From Rhodocytophaga aerolata (GTDB taxonomy: Bacteria; Bacteroidota; Bacteroidia; Cytophagales; 172606-1): a stretch of DNA of 64,000 nt. Where the stretch lies: NCBI RefSeq assembly GCF_030503435.1, contig NZ_JAUKPO010000034.1, positions 1 through 64,000 on the forward strand, given 5' to 3'. The translations under genes and the position numbers were made by a program. How positions within the stretch are numbered: position 1 is the stretch's first letter; each line of letters starts with the position of its first letter. This document shows positions 1-8,092 of the stretch, one piece after another. The notes under the pieces were generated by a model that made no database searches, had not been told where the DNA came from, and saw only the letters and a list, made by a program, of their open reading frames with translations.

Positions 1-154
1 ACTTTGTTGTTTGGTCACACTAAGTTATTAGCTGATTCCCTTTTTTGTTCAATTAGCATTCTTGCAATTTCTGCCTCTCTACTTTTTAAACATGATCTTA
101 TTGGATGAAAATTTTTTTCAACCAATGTTTCCAAAGATAGAGAACGCAAAATAT

Positions 155-370
155 TTAGATTACGGTTATAGGTAAGCAAATGCCTTTGCGGGCCAGCTCT
201 CGGGTATCCATAGAGAACGCTTCTATCCGGCGTACAATGACATAACTCACTGCCGATACAATCATAAGTGGAATAATCAGATTATACCCCTGAGTAATTT
301 CAGCTATAAGAAAGACGGCTGTTAATGGCGCATACATTACTCCCGACAGAATACCTGCCATACCTAGGGC
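155..370 (-). pseudogene. Chloride channel (ClC family) C-terminal remnant
   Basis: An open frame of 68 codons from an internal ATG reads like the last membrane segments of a ClC chloride channel/transporter: an APLTA motif followed by FLIAEIT and a YNLIIPLM stretch, typical of the helix N to helix Q region. The similarity continues a few codons upstream of the ATG (ALGMAG), where the frame runs into the 3' end of the DUF2254 gene in another frame. Intact ClC proteins have over 400 residues before this point, so only the last membrane part is left. The frame stops soon after the DTRELARKG segment and I see no CBS domains. I read it as the leftover of a deletion that fused a ClC gene tail to the neighbouring gene. 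Confidence 0.7.
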
Positions 371-1641
371 GTTTTTAACCTGCTTATCTGATTTTTTAAC
401 ATAGCTACCTGTGAGGGAGAAGGAATATTCTCTTCAATACTTTCTACTACTTCTTCCACTACACTGTAAATGATCTGCTTCTCCTGAGGCTGAACCAAAG
501 GCAATAAGCGACCATAAAAATCCAGTAGCCTGGCCTGCACTTTTGCGTCTTTCTTGCCATAATTACCAATCGGATGAATGAAATGAAAAAGTAATTCCTG
601 CAAAGAATACTCCTGATGAATCACTAATTGGTGCATTTTAGTATGCTTGCTAGTTATTTTCTGCTCCGGTTGATATAAGCAGCAAAATACTTTACTTAAA
701 TGATCTAAGGCAATAAGAGCCGTACCAGGATCATTAATGCCAGGGCTCAAGGCCTTTACAGCTATCTCTGAAAGCTGATTTATCCCATGCAGATAATTGC
801 TTTCGCCATAAGGCTCATAGGTAAACTCAAAACAAGAAAGTAATTTGTCTTTTAATTCTTTGTCTTTGTGAATGTTAAGGCTTATTCTACAAAAAACTGT
901 ACCCTCTAGTAAATAGCTTCCAAGTGGATACAGCATTTTTACTTGTATCTGCTGATGCTTACAAATCTTTTCCAGCTTGTGTGAATGAAGACTACTGAAA
1001 TAACCAGCTTTGAAGCTTGCTAGTGGATACCAAAGTGTAGTGTCTATATCTTCAAGTTCCATGCTATTTCTCAGGTTATTTGCTTCAATTAATTTAATTG
1101 ATTTAGCTGTGACTAATGAGATGATATTATCTACCTGGATTTTCTGGGAGATGAGATGAATAAAATAGATAAACAAGGACAGGCACACTATTCCAAACAG
1201 CATTGCCAGTAATACACCAAACTTAGGAGAGTTATGGCTGGCTTCACCAGGGGTAATATTTAAAATAATGATGATACAATAGATAATGGTACCAATATAA
1301 AAGCCTAAGACAAACTGGTGCTTTTTATCTGTGAGTAAGCCGGGAATGATTCTGGGTGTAAAGCTGGAGGATGCCTGGTTGAGCAGCAGCATGACCATGG
1401 AAAAACTAAACACAGTTAATGAGATAATTCCCCCGATAAGGGCGCTTAATACATGCCTTGCATTGTCATTCCCCTTAACAAGTAACACATCCAAACTTTT
1501 GGCAAGGGAGAATTCTGAGAAGGGTATGTCGAAGTATACCATTCCAATAGAAAGCAAAAAGAAAAGTAAGCTAATAATCGCAGGCAAAAAAGCTATACTA
1601 GAGACAATATTCTGATAAATTAACTGAAACTGTCTATTCAT
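364..1641 (-). CDS. DUF2254 family membrane protein
   Basis: A 425-residue integral membrane protein of the DUF2254 family (predicted membrane protein, function unknown). Four hydrophobic segments lie in the N-terminal part (about residues 16-37, 65-88, 110-130 and 140-163). The segment after the second helix, SSSFTPR, matches the family's conserved Ser/Pro-Arg loop. The remaining 260 residues form a soluble cytoplasmic domain. Length agrees with the family. The last codons and the stop overlap the chloride-channel remnant in another frame, so the natural C-terminus may have been altered by the event that deleted that channel. The start is the ATG at 1641, just after an A/T-rich stretch. Transcription is leftward, away from the lipoprotein cluster, and a hairpin terminator at 1697-1733 separates them. 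Confidence 0.85.
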   Translation of the reverse strand: MNRQFQLIYQNIVSSIAFLPAIISLLFFLLSIGMVYFDIPFSEFSLAKSLDVLLVKGNDNARHVLSALIGGIISLTVFSFSMVMLLLNQASSSFTPRIIPGLLTDKKHQFVLGFYIGTIIYCIIIILNITPGEASHNSPKFGVLLAMLFGIVCLSLFIYFIHLISQKIQVDNIISLVTAKSIKLIEANNLRNSMELEDIDTTLWYPLASFKAGYFSSLHSHKLEKICKHQQIQVKMLYPLGSYLLEGTVFCRISLNIHKDKELKDKLLSCFEFTYEPYGESNYLHGINQLSEIAVKALSPGINDPGTALIALDHLSKVFCCLYQPEQKITSKHTKMHQLVIHQEYSLQELLFHFIHPIGNYGKKDAKVQARLLDFYGRLLPLVQPQEKQIIYSVVEEVVESIEENIPSPSQVAMLKNQISRLKTP

Positions 1642-1696
1642 TTTCTCTAGATTTAAAGCTTGTTTTCTTCATTTAGGCAATTTGTTAAAGTAAAAG

Positions 1697-1733
1697 AAAA
1701 TCAAGCTGTCTCTTCAGAATATAGCTTGATTTT
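1697..1733 (-). terminator. Rho-independent terminator after the lipoprotein cluster
   Basis: An 11-bp perfect inverted repeat (AAAATCAAGCT / AGCTTGATTTT) with a 15-nt loop. On the minus strand it is followed by a T-rich run, and on the plus strand it also ends in TTTT. It lies just downstream of the leftward 155-aa lipoprotein gene. Confidence 0.7.
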
Positions 1734-1854
1734 AATAGCATCTTACCAGTTGTAGTAGGCTGCACTGTGTGGTATAAATAATACGCGGGAAGCGAAAGAT
1801 ACTTTAAATCAGTAAGTATTTTCTTACTATTTTATTTCTTGTAGACTAGCATAA

Positions 1855-2322
1855 CTAAATGGCTCCAAATTCCACATTTTTGTCCAGGTTTTCTATATAG
1901 GTATTCAAAGAATCTGCTGCCCCTTCTACATCCTTTTTTAATTCAGCCCAATTTTGTTCATTGGCCTGCTTAAGTTTCTGCAATTTATTTTCGAGCACTA
2001 CCTGCCGGGTCTCCAGGCGATTTATATCCTCCCTGGCTATTGCTTGTCTTTCTACGCTCATCGAATCCATTTGCTCTTTCAATAGATCAATTCTATCATC
2101 TGCTTTGGCTAGTAAATACTGATACATTTTTGTATGTTCTTCCTGCTCCTTAGTCCATGCTTTATATCCTTCCAGTTCATCACCAGTCAGGTAGGTATTG
2201 GCGTGTTCTTGCCTAAGATCATTGTCACGCCTGGAATTGCACGCTGGTAAGCTTACCGTCCCTAAACAAATGATCAAGATAAAAAAGCCTAGGGCTTTAC
2301 TTTTGTAGTTGTTTATGCTCAT
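1855..2322 (-). CDS. Coiled-coil lipoprotein, copy A
   Basis: A 155-residue protein of unknown function. The N-terminus is a lipoprotein signal peptide with a likely lipidated Cys near residue 28 (LPAC). Residues 55-150 are charged and helical with heptad-like spacing, so a coiled coil is likely. It is paralogous along its full length to the gene at 54948-55415: both contain QEHANTYLT, DELEGY and EQNWAE and end in a similar short tail. In both loci it is the promoter-distal gene of a leftward set, below a 91-residue lipoprotein gene and a 290-residue membrane coiled-coil gene. By inference it works with those in the periplasm or outer membrane. I do not recognise a named family. Confidence 0.8.
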   Translation of the reverse strand: MSINNYKSKALGFFILIICLGTVSLPACNSRRDNDLRQEHANTYLTGDELEGYKAWTKEQEEHTKMYQYLLAKADDRIDLLKEQMDSMSVERQAIAREDINRLETRQVVLENKLQKLKQANEQNWAELKKDVEGAADSLNTYIENLDKNVEFGAI

Positions 2323-2388
2323 AAAATAGCTTTTTTTGATACACAGTTCTTACCTTACTCCATTGCAATTCGATTACTGCTTTTCGAG

Positions 2389-2661
2389 CTATTTCTCTTT
2401 AAACGTATTTTCAGGTTTTTCGCCCCGGTTTATATATTTTAATGTATCCAGGTCTGGTGATCCTTTCTCAATAACCTCACCTGATATGTCATAACTGATG
2501 GAGGAGGTGGTATCAATGTAGAGTTCATCCTGACCTGCCGTAGTATCCATGGCTACTTCCCCTTCTTGCTGTTTAGGATGATCGCTGCAAGAGGATACGC
2601 TTATGGCTAATCCCAGAATAAGAATTGTTGTTTGTTAATATATATGTTTTGTACTATACAT
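2389..2661 (-). pseudogene. 91-aa lipoprotein, copy A, broken by an in-frame stop
   Basis: Reading leftward from the ATG at 2661 there are 91 codons including the final stop, one codon fewer than the intact paralog at 55470-55745. The frame is interrupted at codon 9 by TAA (2635-2637), where the paralog has an AAA lysine codon. After the stop the similarity is strong: a lipobox ending in SSC, DHPKQQEGEVAMDTTAG, YIDTT and SPDLDTLKYIN. The only later ATG lies beyond the lipidation Cys, so a restart would give a protein without an export signal. I therefore call it a recent nonsense pseudogene. A sequencing error at this base is the main alternative. Confidence 0.75.
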
Positions 2662-2716
2662 GTTAAAATGGCTAGATGAGTATGTGAAATATGCTTTATA
2701 AAACTGATTAAGAATA

Positions 2717-3586
2717 TCAAAAAAACCAGAAGCTATCGCGGAATTGTACTTCTACAGAACCCAGGTATTTGTCTTCGGTATAAATAGCCGCTTTATACAT
2801 ACCTGGTTTAATAGTATCTGTATCATACACAGTAAGGGTAACAGACTCCTTCTGCCCGTTAAAATCAATACTCTTTACTGCATGAACTGGTATTTCTTCT
2901 TCAGAACTTAACAGGGTTATGGTGCGCAGTGAAGGTTTTAGCGGACTGCCTTGTGCATCAGTTAAGCTCAGATATACTTCTTTTCGGCCACTTAACCCCA
3001 ACCCTGCCGGCACCTCAAATGAAACAGTCAGAACTGCTACTTTTTTTGCTTTTGCTGTTTCTTTATTATTGCTTTTAAGGGCTATCATGCGAAAGCCGTC
3101 AGCAGTTAACTCACTCGTAATTTGCTGCAAACTGTCACGTAATACATCTACATTCTGGTTTAGCTGTGTATTTTGCCTGGCTAATGAAGTATTTTTGTCT
3201 GTCAGCAAGTCTGCCCGGCTGTTTAGATCTGATAATCTAGATTCACTGCTGCTACGCATTAACTCCAGATTCTTAGCGTCAGTTGCTTTCCTGGTGCGTA
3301 ACTCCCATAAGTCGTTGTTTACCTGCGTGAGCAAACCGTTCAGTTCTTTTGCTTTCAAAGTCAAGGCATTTTTCTCTTCACTGGATTTCTCCACTTGCTT
3401 TCTAAGCTCATTCAAATCACGGCTCTGCCCCTGCAGTAGTGCATTTGCTTTTTGCTCTACCCTTTCTTTTTCGCTTGAAAGATCGCGGCTTTTATCCCAG
3501 TAGTAAATGTTTCCAGCTATGGAAACCAGAAGCAATGCGGCGATTACTCCCGTCAATATTTTTAACTTTGCTTTAGTTACTTCCAT
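2717..3586 (-). CDS. Membrane-anchored coiled-coil protein, copy A
   Basis: A 289-residue protein with one membrane helix at residues 10-30, a long heptad-rich coiled coil from about 31 to 155, and a C-terminal domain of about 130 residues that looks all-beta (alternating hydrophobic strands, ending in VQFRDSFWFF). The topology suggests an inner-membrane anchor with the rod and C-terminal domain in the periplasm. It closely resembles the protein at 55800-56672, and a piece of the same C-terminal domain is found at 33098-33277. It heads the leftward set with the two small lipoproteins. No recognised family or enzyme motif is present. By analogy with other coiled-coil envelope proteins it may be a scaffold, which is only inference. 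Confidence 0.8.
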   Translation of the reverse strand: MEVTKAKLKILTGVIAALLLVSIAGNIYYWDKSRDLSSEKERVEQKANALLQGQSRDLNELRKQVEKSSEEKNALTLKAKELNGLLTQVNNDLWELRTRKATDAKNLELMRSSSESRLSDLNSRADLLTDKNTSLARQNTQLNQNVDVLRDSLQQITSELTADGFRMIALKSNNKETAKAKKVAVLTVSFEVPAGLGLSGRKEVYLSLTDAQGSPLKPSLRTITLLSSEEEIPVHAVKSIDFNGQKESVTLTVYDTDTIKPGMYKAAIYTEDKYLGSVEVQFRDSFWFF

Positions 3587-3949
3587 AATGTTAGGTAGTT
3601 AAATAATGGCTCTGTTCTATTTTATCTGGTTACAATTGAATCAATCAAGGGATAAGAAAGGCTTGCCCTTTTATTGATTTACCCAAAAACCTGCTTTCGA
3701 CAGGTGAAAAATTATCATTACCCTGATGCTTGTCGGCTGCTTTTATAGCCGTGCTTTTTATTTATACGAAATAATTCTGTAGCAAATCTGTATTTGATTG
3801 AGCCCAAGACGGCATGTACAGGGGCTCTGTAGACAAATTTCTTAATAGGTAAGCAGAGGCGTAACTGGGTGTAATTTAGTAGGGGTATATTATGCACCTT
3901 TAGACAAATAAGAGAACAAAGTAGACTTTGCAAGTACAGTTACTTTATA

Positions 3950-5221
3950 CTACTGCCCGGGAAAATAAATACTAATCTGGTGATAATTATCCTGGTAATG
4001 ATACTCTACGCTAAGTTGATTGGTTTCACAGATGGCTTTGACAATTGATAAGCCTAAACCAAGTGATCTGGAATTTGAATCTGATTTAACAAAACGGTTA
4101 AAAAAGGTGGAAGTAGGTTTGGTGGGGGCCTTTCCGTTATTTCGGATACGCAGCATAGTATTTGTTAATTCCAGCGTTAATTCTCCGCCAGGGATATTAT
4201 ATTTAATGGCATTGCTTATCAGATTGTCTACAAGTATTTCAGCTACTGGCAGATTTATTAACAATTTAGCCTGCTCATCGAGTTGTTTGCTTAGCCTGAT
4301 CTGTTTCATTTCCATCAACTCTTCAAAATAGGCAAGCCGGGAAGCTATAAGTTTGGCTACTTCCACAGGTTGAGCATCTATATACTGATTATTTTTTATG
4401 CGGACTAGTAGCAAAAGGGTTTCCTTTAGCCTAGCCAGGCGGCTTACGGCCAGGTTAGCTGCGTTTACCAGTTGTAGCTGTTCTATGGAAAGATCATGTT
4501 CTTGTAGCAGTTCCAGTTTGCTCTGAATAATAGCCAGTGGGGTTTGAATCTCATGCGTGGTGTTCTCTGAATACTCTTTTAAATTGAGATAATCTCTGCG
4601 TGTCCGTTCGATCAGCCGGGTTACTGCTTCAATGAGTTCATTAAACTCCCGGACATTTGTTTTTGGAAACTGAGGCTCGATCCGTTCATCCAGCTGATAA
4701 TCTTTTAATGTTGAAAGGGTAATATAGAAAGGTTGCCAGAGTTTTTTTGAAACGATGCGGTTAGAAAAATACAGGGCTAAGCCCAGCACCATCGCCAGTA
4801 CCAATAAGGAGGCTACAATACCCCGCAGGATTTCAAAATCATCGATCAGCGGACGGCGGACAGTAATCTGGAAAGGTTGACCACGCAGGTTATCCGTAAA
4901 GGTAAGTTGCCGGTAGAGAGAGGCTTCCTTGCGCAGCGGATCGAAAATAGCTGTGTCTGAGATTTGCTCCGTTACGGTAAATGGATACTCTTTTGGAAGA
5001 CGTTTGATAGAAAAAATATGGTAGGAAAAGTTCTGGAAAACATATAAACTATCAGAAAAGGCTAGTTTTTCCCGGGCAAAGTCTCTGCGCTCATAAAGGG
5101 TTGAACGGATGTTTCTATCGATAATGTAGTTAAACAGGACATAGAACAAGATTCCGCCCAGCAAGAGTATAAGCAAGTTTGTTAGCAGTATATAGCGACT
5201 ATGTTTATAAAGCAGCCTCAC
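3950..5221 (-). CDS. Sensor histidine kinase (OmpR-type partner)
   Basis: A 423-residue membrane histidine kinase. Helix 1 is at residues 9-33, a periplasmic sensor loop of about 100 residues follows, and helix 2 is at about 135-155. Then comes a HisKA domain whose phospho-accepting His is in NTTHEIQTPLA (about His223), followed by a HATPase_c domain with an N box (DNLISNAIKYN) and a G2 box (SLGLGLSIVKAI). The first G box reads RNNGKAP and lacks the usual Asp, a variant I know from Bacteroidota kinases of this type. The start codon overlaps the stop region of the response-regulator gene by 4 nt (ATGA), so the two are translationally coupled. The stimulus is unknown. Its position between the coiled-coil gene and the DUF4136/MscS genes suggests it senses envelope or osmotic stress. 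Confidence 0.9.
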   Translation of the reverse strand: MRLLYKHSRYILLTNLLILLLGGILFYVLFNYIIDRNIRSTLYERRDFAREKLAFSDSLYVFQNFSYHIFSIKRLPKEYPFTVTEQISDTAIFDPLRKEASLYRQLTFTDNLRGQPFQITVRRPLIDDFEILRGIVASLLVLAMVLGLALYFSNRIVSKKLWQPFYITLSTLKDYQLDERIEPQFPKTNVREFNELIEAVTRLIERTRRDYLNLKEYSENTTHEIQTPLAIIQSKLELLQEHDLSIEQLQLVNAANLAVSRLARLKETLLLLVRIKNNQYIDAQPVEVAKLIASRLAYFEELMEMKQIRLSKQLDEQAKLLINLPVAEILVDNLISNAIKYNIPGGELTLELTNTMLRIRNNGKAPTKPTSTFFNRFVKSDSNSRSLGLGLSIVKAICETNQLSVEYHYQDNYHQISIYFPGQ

Positions 5222-5895
5222 GCATTTGTAAATTTATACCCTACTCCATATATCGTTTTCAGATAGTCTTTTCCTCCACTTTCAAGTATCTTTTTGCGAA
5301 GGTTCTTAATATGAGTGTACACAAAATCTAAAGAACCCACTTCATCTATATAATCTCCCCATAAATGTTCGGCTAAATTTTGTTTGGGAATAACCCGGTT
5401 CCGGTTGTTGATCAGATAAAGCAAGAGATCAAATTCCTTTTTAGTTAGTTGTAGCAGCTTTTCATGTACATAGGCCTCAAAGGTATCGGGAACAAGTTTT
5501 ATTTCCTCAAAGCAAATTACCGAATTGCCTTGCTGCATTCTGCGCCTGAAAACAGATTTCAGGCGGGCATTGAGTTCCTGCAAGTGAAAAGGTTTTGTCA
5601 GGTAGTCGTCGGCGCCAATATCGAGGCCCTGTACTTTATCATCCAGCGAATGCCGGGCAGAGATAATGATACTCCCGGTATTGGGTTGATACTGCTTTAA
5701 CTTCTTTATCAGTTTTAACCCATTGCCATCGGGCAGACCGATATCTATCAGGCAGCAATCATACGAGAACATAATGATTTTTTGATTGGCTGTGGTATAG
5801 GTAGAAGCCCGTTCACAAAGATACCCTTCTTTGGTAAGGTAGGTGCTGATGGAATCTAGCAGCTCTTCTTCGTCTTCTACAACCAGTATTTTCAT
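5218..5895 (-). CDS. OmpR/PhoB-family response regulator
   Basis: A 225-residue two-domain regulator. The receiver domain covers residues 1-115, with the acidic pair in VVEDEE, the phosphorylation site Asp51 (CLIDIGLPDG) and the conserved Lys101 (LTKPF). A winged-helix DNA-binding domain covers residues 125-223, ending in the typical YGVGYKF segment. It is the first gene of the pair with the kinase at 3950-5221. It is divergently arranged with the DUF4136 gene at 6357, sharing a 460-bp intergenic region, so that region is a natural target. Locus B, the second copy of this module, has no equivalent regulator. Confidence 0.92.
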   Translation of the reverse strand: MKILVVEDEEELLDSISTYLTKEGYLCERASTYTTANQKIIMFSYDCCLIDIGLPDGNGLKLIKKLKQYQPNTGSIIISARHSLDDKVQGLDIGADDYLTKPFHLQELNARLKSVFRRRMQQGNSVICFEEIKLVPDTFEAYVHEKLLQLTKKEFDLLLYLINNRNRVIPKQNLAEHLWGDYIDEVGSLDFVYTHIKNLRKKILESGGKDYLKTIYGVGYKFTNA

Positions 5896-6329
5896 AAGTT
5901 AGCTTGATAAAAGTAAGTCATACTTGCAGGCGTTGGTTTTTCCTATTTAATCCTTCTGTTTTCAAATTACCAGTCGCATATAAGAAAGATATCCTACCTC
6001 TGTTCTACGGCCTTTCTCCTAATAAGTTTATCCTCTTCCATCTGCCTTGGCAGCTTGTAAACGAACGATAATTAATTTTTTTATAAAGTCTGAATAAATG
6101 GGTTTAAACTTCAGATTTACTACAGAATCGCTACGTTAGGGCTGTTAACTGATGCTTATTTCGGAAAATACGAATTACACTATGGAAGTATATGAGCTAT
6201 CATCAGGTATCTGAAAGCAGGAAAAAATTAAAACAGACTAGTTGCTTACTAAACTATCAAGATTCATATCATTTTTTTCCATAGGTATTAGTGCTCGCCG
6301 GGCACAGTTTCAATAAGAACGTTTAAAAT
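5896..6329. other. Divergent intergenic region between regulator and DUF4136 gene
   Basis: No gene is visible. The stretch is A/T-rich and must hold the promoters for the leftward two-component pair and the rightward DUF4136 gene. I could not find a convincing Bacteroidota -33/-7 pair. An ACTACAGAAT stretch near 6119 recurs upstream of the locus-B copy (near 58395). Confidence 0.5.
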
Positions 6330-6351
6330 GTTGAATTAATTAAACAGGAGG
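6330..6351 (+). promoter_or_regulatory. Conserved quasi-palindromic leader and strong ribosome-binding site, copy A
   Basis: GTTGAATTAATTAAAC (6330-6345) is a quasi-palindrome with a single mismatched pair. It is followed at once by AGGAGG (6346-6351), 5 nt before the ATG. The same block is identical at 58531-58552, although the flanking sequence has diverged. A full AGGAGG is unusual in Bacteroidota, where most genes lack a clear Shine-Dalgarno. The palindrome could be an operator or an mRNA element. Confidence 0.5.
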
Positions 6352-6356
6352 AAATT

Positions 6357-6917
6357 ATGAAAAAAGTAAATTTTATAGGATTGATGATGTTATTATTCTT
6401 TACGGCTTGTTCAACCAAGTCTTACAAAGTAGATGGAGCAGGAAATGCAGATGCTAATATGGAAGAGTACAATACCTATGCATTTGCCTCCCAGGTGGAT
6501 AACAAGCTGGATGCAGGATTTTTCTTTCTAAATGACCTTGTTTTAAAAGCTGATATACGGGACGCTGTCAAACATGAGATGGATTCAAGGGGATACAAAC
6601 ATGACCCATCTTCCGCTGATCTGGTGGTAAATTTCAGGGTATTTGATAAAGCCACCACGGTACAAGGCTTACAAGGGCTGGGTGATGGTTACTGGAGTTC
6701 TGGGGAAGCCGATCGGTTTACTACCACAGAAACGGTAAACTTAAAAGAAGGCAGTGTAATGATTCATCTGGTAGACAGAAAAACCGGCGAATTGGTGTGG
6801 CAGGGATATGCTTCCGGGTTAATGGATGGAAATGCGTTTAACAAAGACAAAAATAAAATTGCCGAAGCAGTATCTATGATCTTTGATAGCTATACTCATC
6901 GGGCAGATAACTTATAA
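6357..6917 (+). CDS. DUF4136 domain lipoprotein, copy A
   Basis: A 186-residue lipoprotein. The signal peptide ends in a lipobox with Cys18 (FTAC). The rest fits the DUF4136 family of periplasmic or outer-membrane lipoproteins of unknown function, with the typical SADLVVNFRV strand, a GYWSSG loop, and a late DRKTGELVWQGYASG strand. It is about 91% identical to the protein at 58558-59118 (17 differences by my count), far closer than the other duplicated genes. The start is fixed by a strong AGGAGG 5 nt upstream. A terminator follows at 6961-6993, before the MscS gene. Confidence 0.85.
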   Translation: MKKVNFIGLMMLLFFTACSTKSYKVDGAGNADANMEEYNTYAFASQVDNKLDAGFFFLNDLVLKADIRDAVKHEMDSRGYKHDPSSADLVVNFRVFDKATTVQGLQGLGDGYWSSGEADRFTTTETVNLKEGSVMIHLVDRKTGELVWQGYASGLMDGNAFNKDKNKIAEAVSMIFDSYTHRADNL

Positions 6918-6960
6918 GAGAACATGTAATTTATAACAATTGGTGTACTATTCTTTACTC

Positions 6961-6993
6961 AAAAAGGTTTAGGCAGTAGCTTAAACCTTTTTT
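6961..6993 (+). terminator. Terminator after DUF4136 gene, copy A
   Basis: AAAAAGGTTTA pairs with TAAACCTTTTT around a 10-nt loop and ends in a T run. The same structure follows the paralog at 59157-59189. A short 3' sequence (AACAATTGGTGTAC) before it is also shared by both copies. Confidence 0.75.
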
Positions 6994-7146
6994 AAAGCTA
7001 CAAAGCAAAAAAAATGCTTAAAGAGCCTCTCCTAAAAGTAAAAATCAGTGCTACCTCCTTGCCGGAACCAAGTTTATAGTTTATACACCTATGCTTCAGC
7101 CAACCTTATCGTAGAGCAACAAACCAGTTGTTGGCAACACATTCTT

Positions 7147-8070
7147 ATGCAAGAGCAAACAAATTTTCATCCTGGTGATTTTATAACAGACTTTACCAAA
7201 GTATTAACCGACTATTGGGAGCGCTTCCTGTTTCTATTGCCTAACCTGTTCTTTGCACTCATTATTTTAGTGGTCGCCTTTCTTCTATCCACTAAAATCA
7301 GGAGACTATTGAGTAGCAAATTTTCTGGAAAAGCTCATGACCAGATAACGGCTGAATACATTGCCATTGTGGCTAAATGGGCCATCGTTATTGTAGGTAT
7401 TTTACTGGCTTGCCAGGCTTTAGGATTAAGTGGAATAGCCGGTGGCTTACTGGCAGGTGCGGGTGTTTCTGCTGTCGTTGTGGGCTTTGCATTTAAGGAT
7501 ATTGCCCAGAATTTTCTGGCAGGCTTGATCCTGGCTTTCAATCGTCCGTTTAATGTACATGATACCGTACAAATTAATGATGTCATTGGTAAGGTGGCGG
7601 GTTTAGATCTACGGACCACGCATATCCGCACTTTTGACAGCAAAGATGTGTACATTCCCAATGGCATTATTATTACTACCCCCATTACTAATTATACCCG
7701 CAATGGCCTTATCCGCATAGATTTTATCGTTGGTATAGATTACAATGATGATATAGCAGAAGCCAGCCGGTTGATAGAAGACACCGCCATTCAGGTAGAG
7801 GGTGTGTTACAAAAAGATCCGCCGTATGTAGTGGTAGATGAACTGGCTACCAATACAGTAAACCTGAAAGTTTTCTTCTGGACAGAAACAGACGATTATA
7901 AAAAAGGGATTCTGCAGCTGAAAGGAAACATCATGATGCAAGTAAAGAAAGTACTGCTGGCAAACGGATATGGCTTACCGGCCAATATACAGGAGTTGAA
8001 GCTCTATGACCACGAGAAACACTTATCGGTTGAAGTGATTAATCAGTCGGTTAACAGCAGTGCGGGTTGA
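7147..8070 (+). CDS. MscS family mechanosensitive channel
   Basis: I choose the ATG at 7147 (307 residues). The same frame is open upstream from a GTG at 7048, but those residues look non-coding. The protein has three membrane helices (about 26-48, 71-90 and 100-131). The third is Gly/Ala-rich (GAGVSAVVVGFAFKDIAQNF) and matches the pore helix of small-conductance mechanosensitive channels. A beta domain (PFNVHDTVQI, DSKDVYIPNG) and an alpha/beta C-terminal domain follow. Such channels open when membrane tension rises on osmotic downshift. The C-terminal half has a broken copy at 59253-59611, which makes this the only intact MscS of the two duplicated loci. A DUF421 gene follows after 22 nt. 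Confidence 0.9.
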   Translation: MQEQTNFHPGDFITDFTKVLTDYWERFLFLLPNLFFALIILVVAFLLSTKIRRLLSSKFSGKAHDQITAEYIAIVAKWAIVIVGILLACQALGLSGIAGGLLAGAGVSAVVVGFAFKDIAQNFLAGLILAFNRPFNVHDTVQINDVIGKVAGLDLRTTHIRTFDSKDVYIPNGIIITTPITNYTRNGLIRIDFIVGIDYNDDIAEASRLIEDTAIQVEGVLQKDPPYVVVDELATNTVNLKVFFWTETDDYKKGILQLKGNIMMQVKKVLLANGYGLPANIQELKLYDHEKHLSVEVINQSVNSSAG

Positions 8071-8092
8071 AAGTATACAAACGTAATATCGT

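Noticed and set aside
3718-3933. A 71-codon minus-strand frame downstream of the kinase gene
   Set aside because: Low-complexity composition, no start context and no resemblance to any protein; it looks like chance.
7048-7146. An upstream GTG start for the MscS gene, adding 33 residues
   Set aside because: The added residues are not protein-like and lie before a better ATG.
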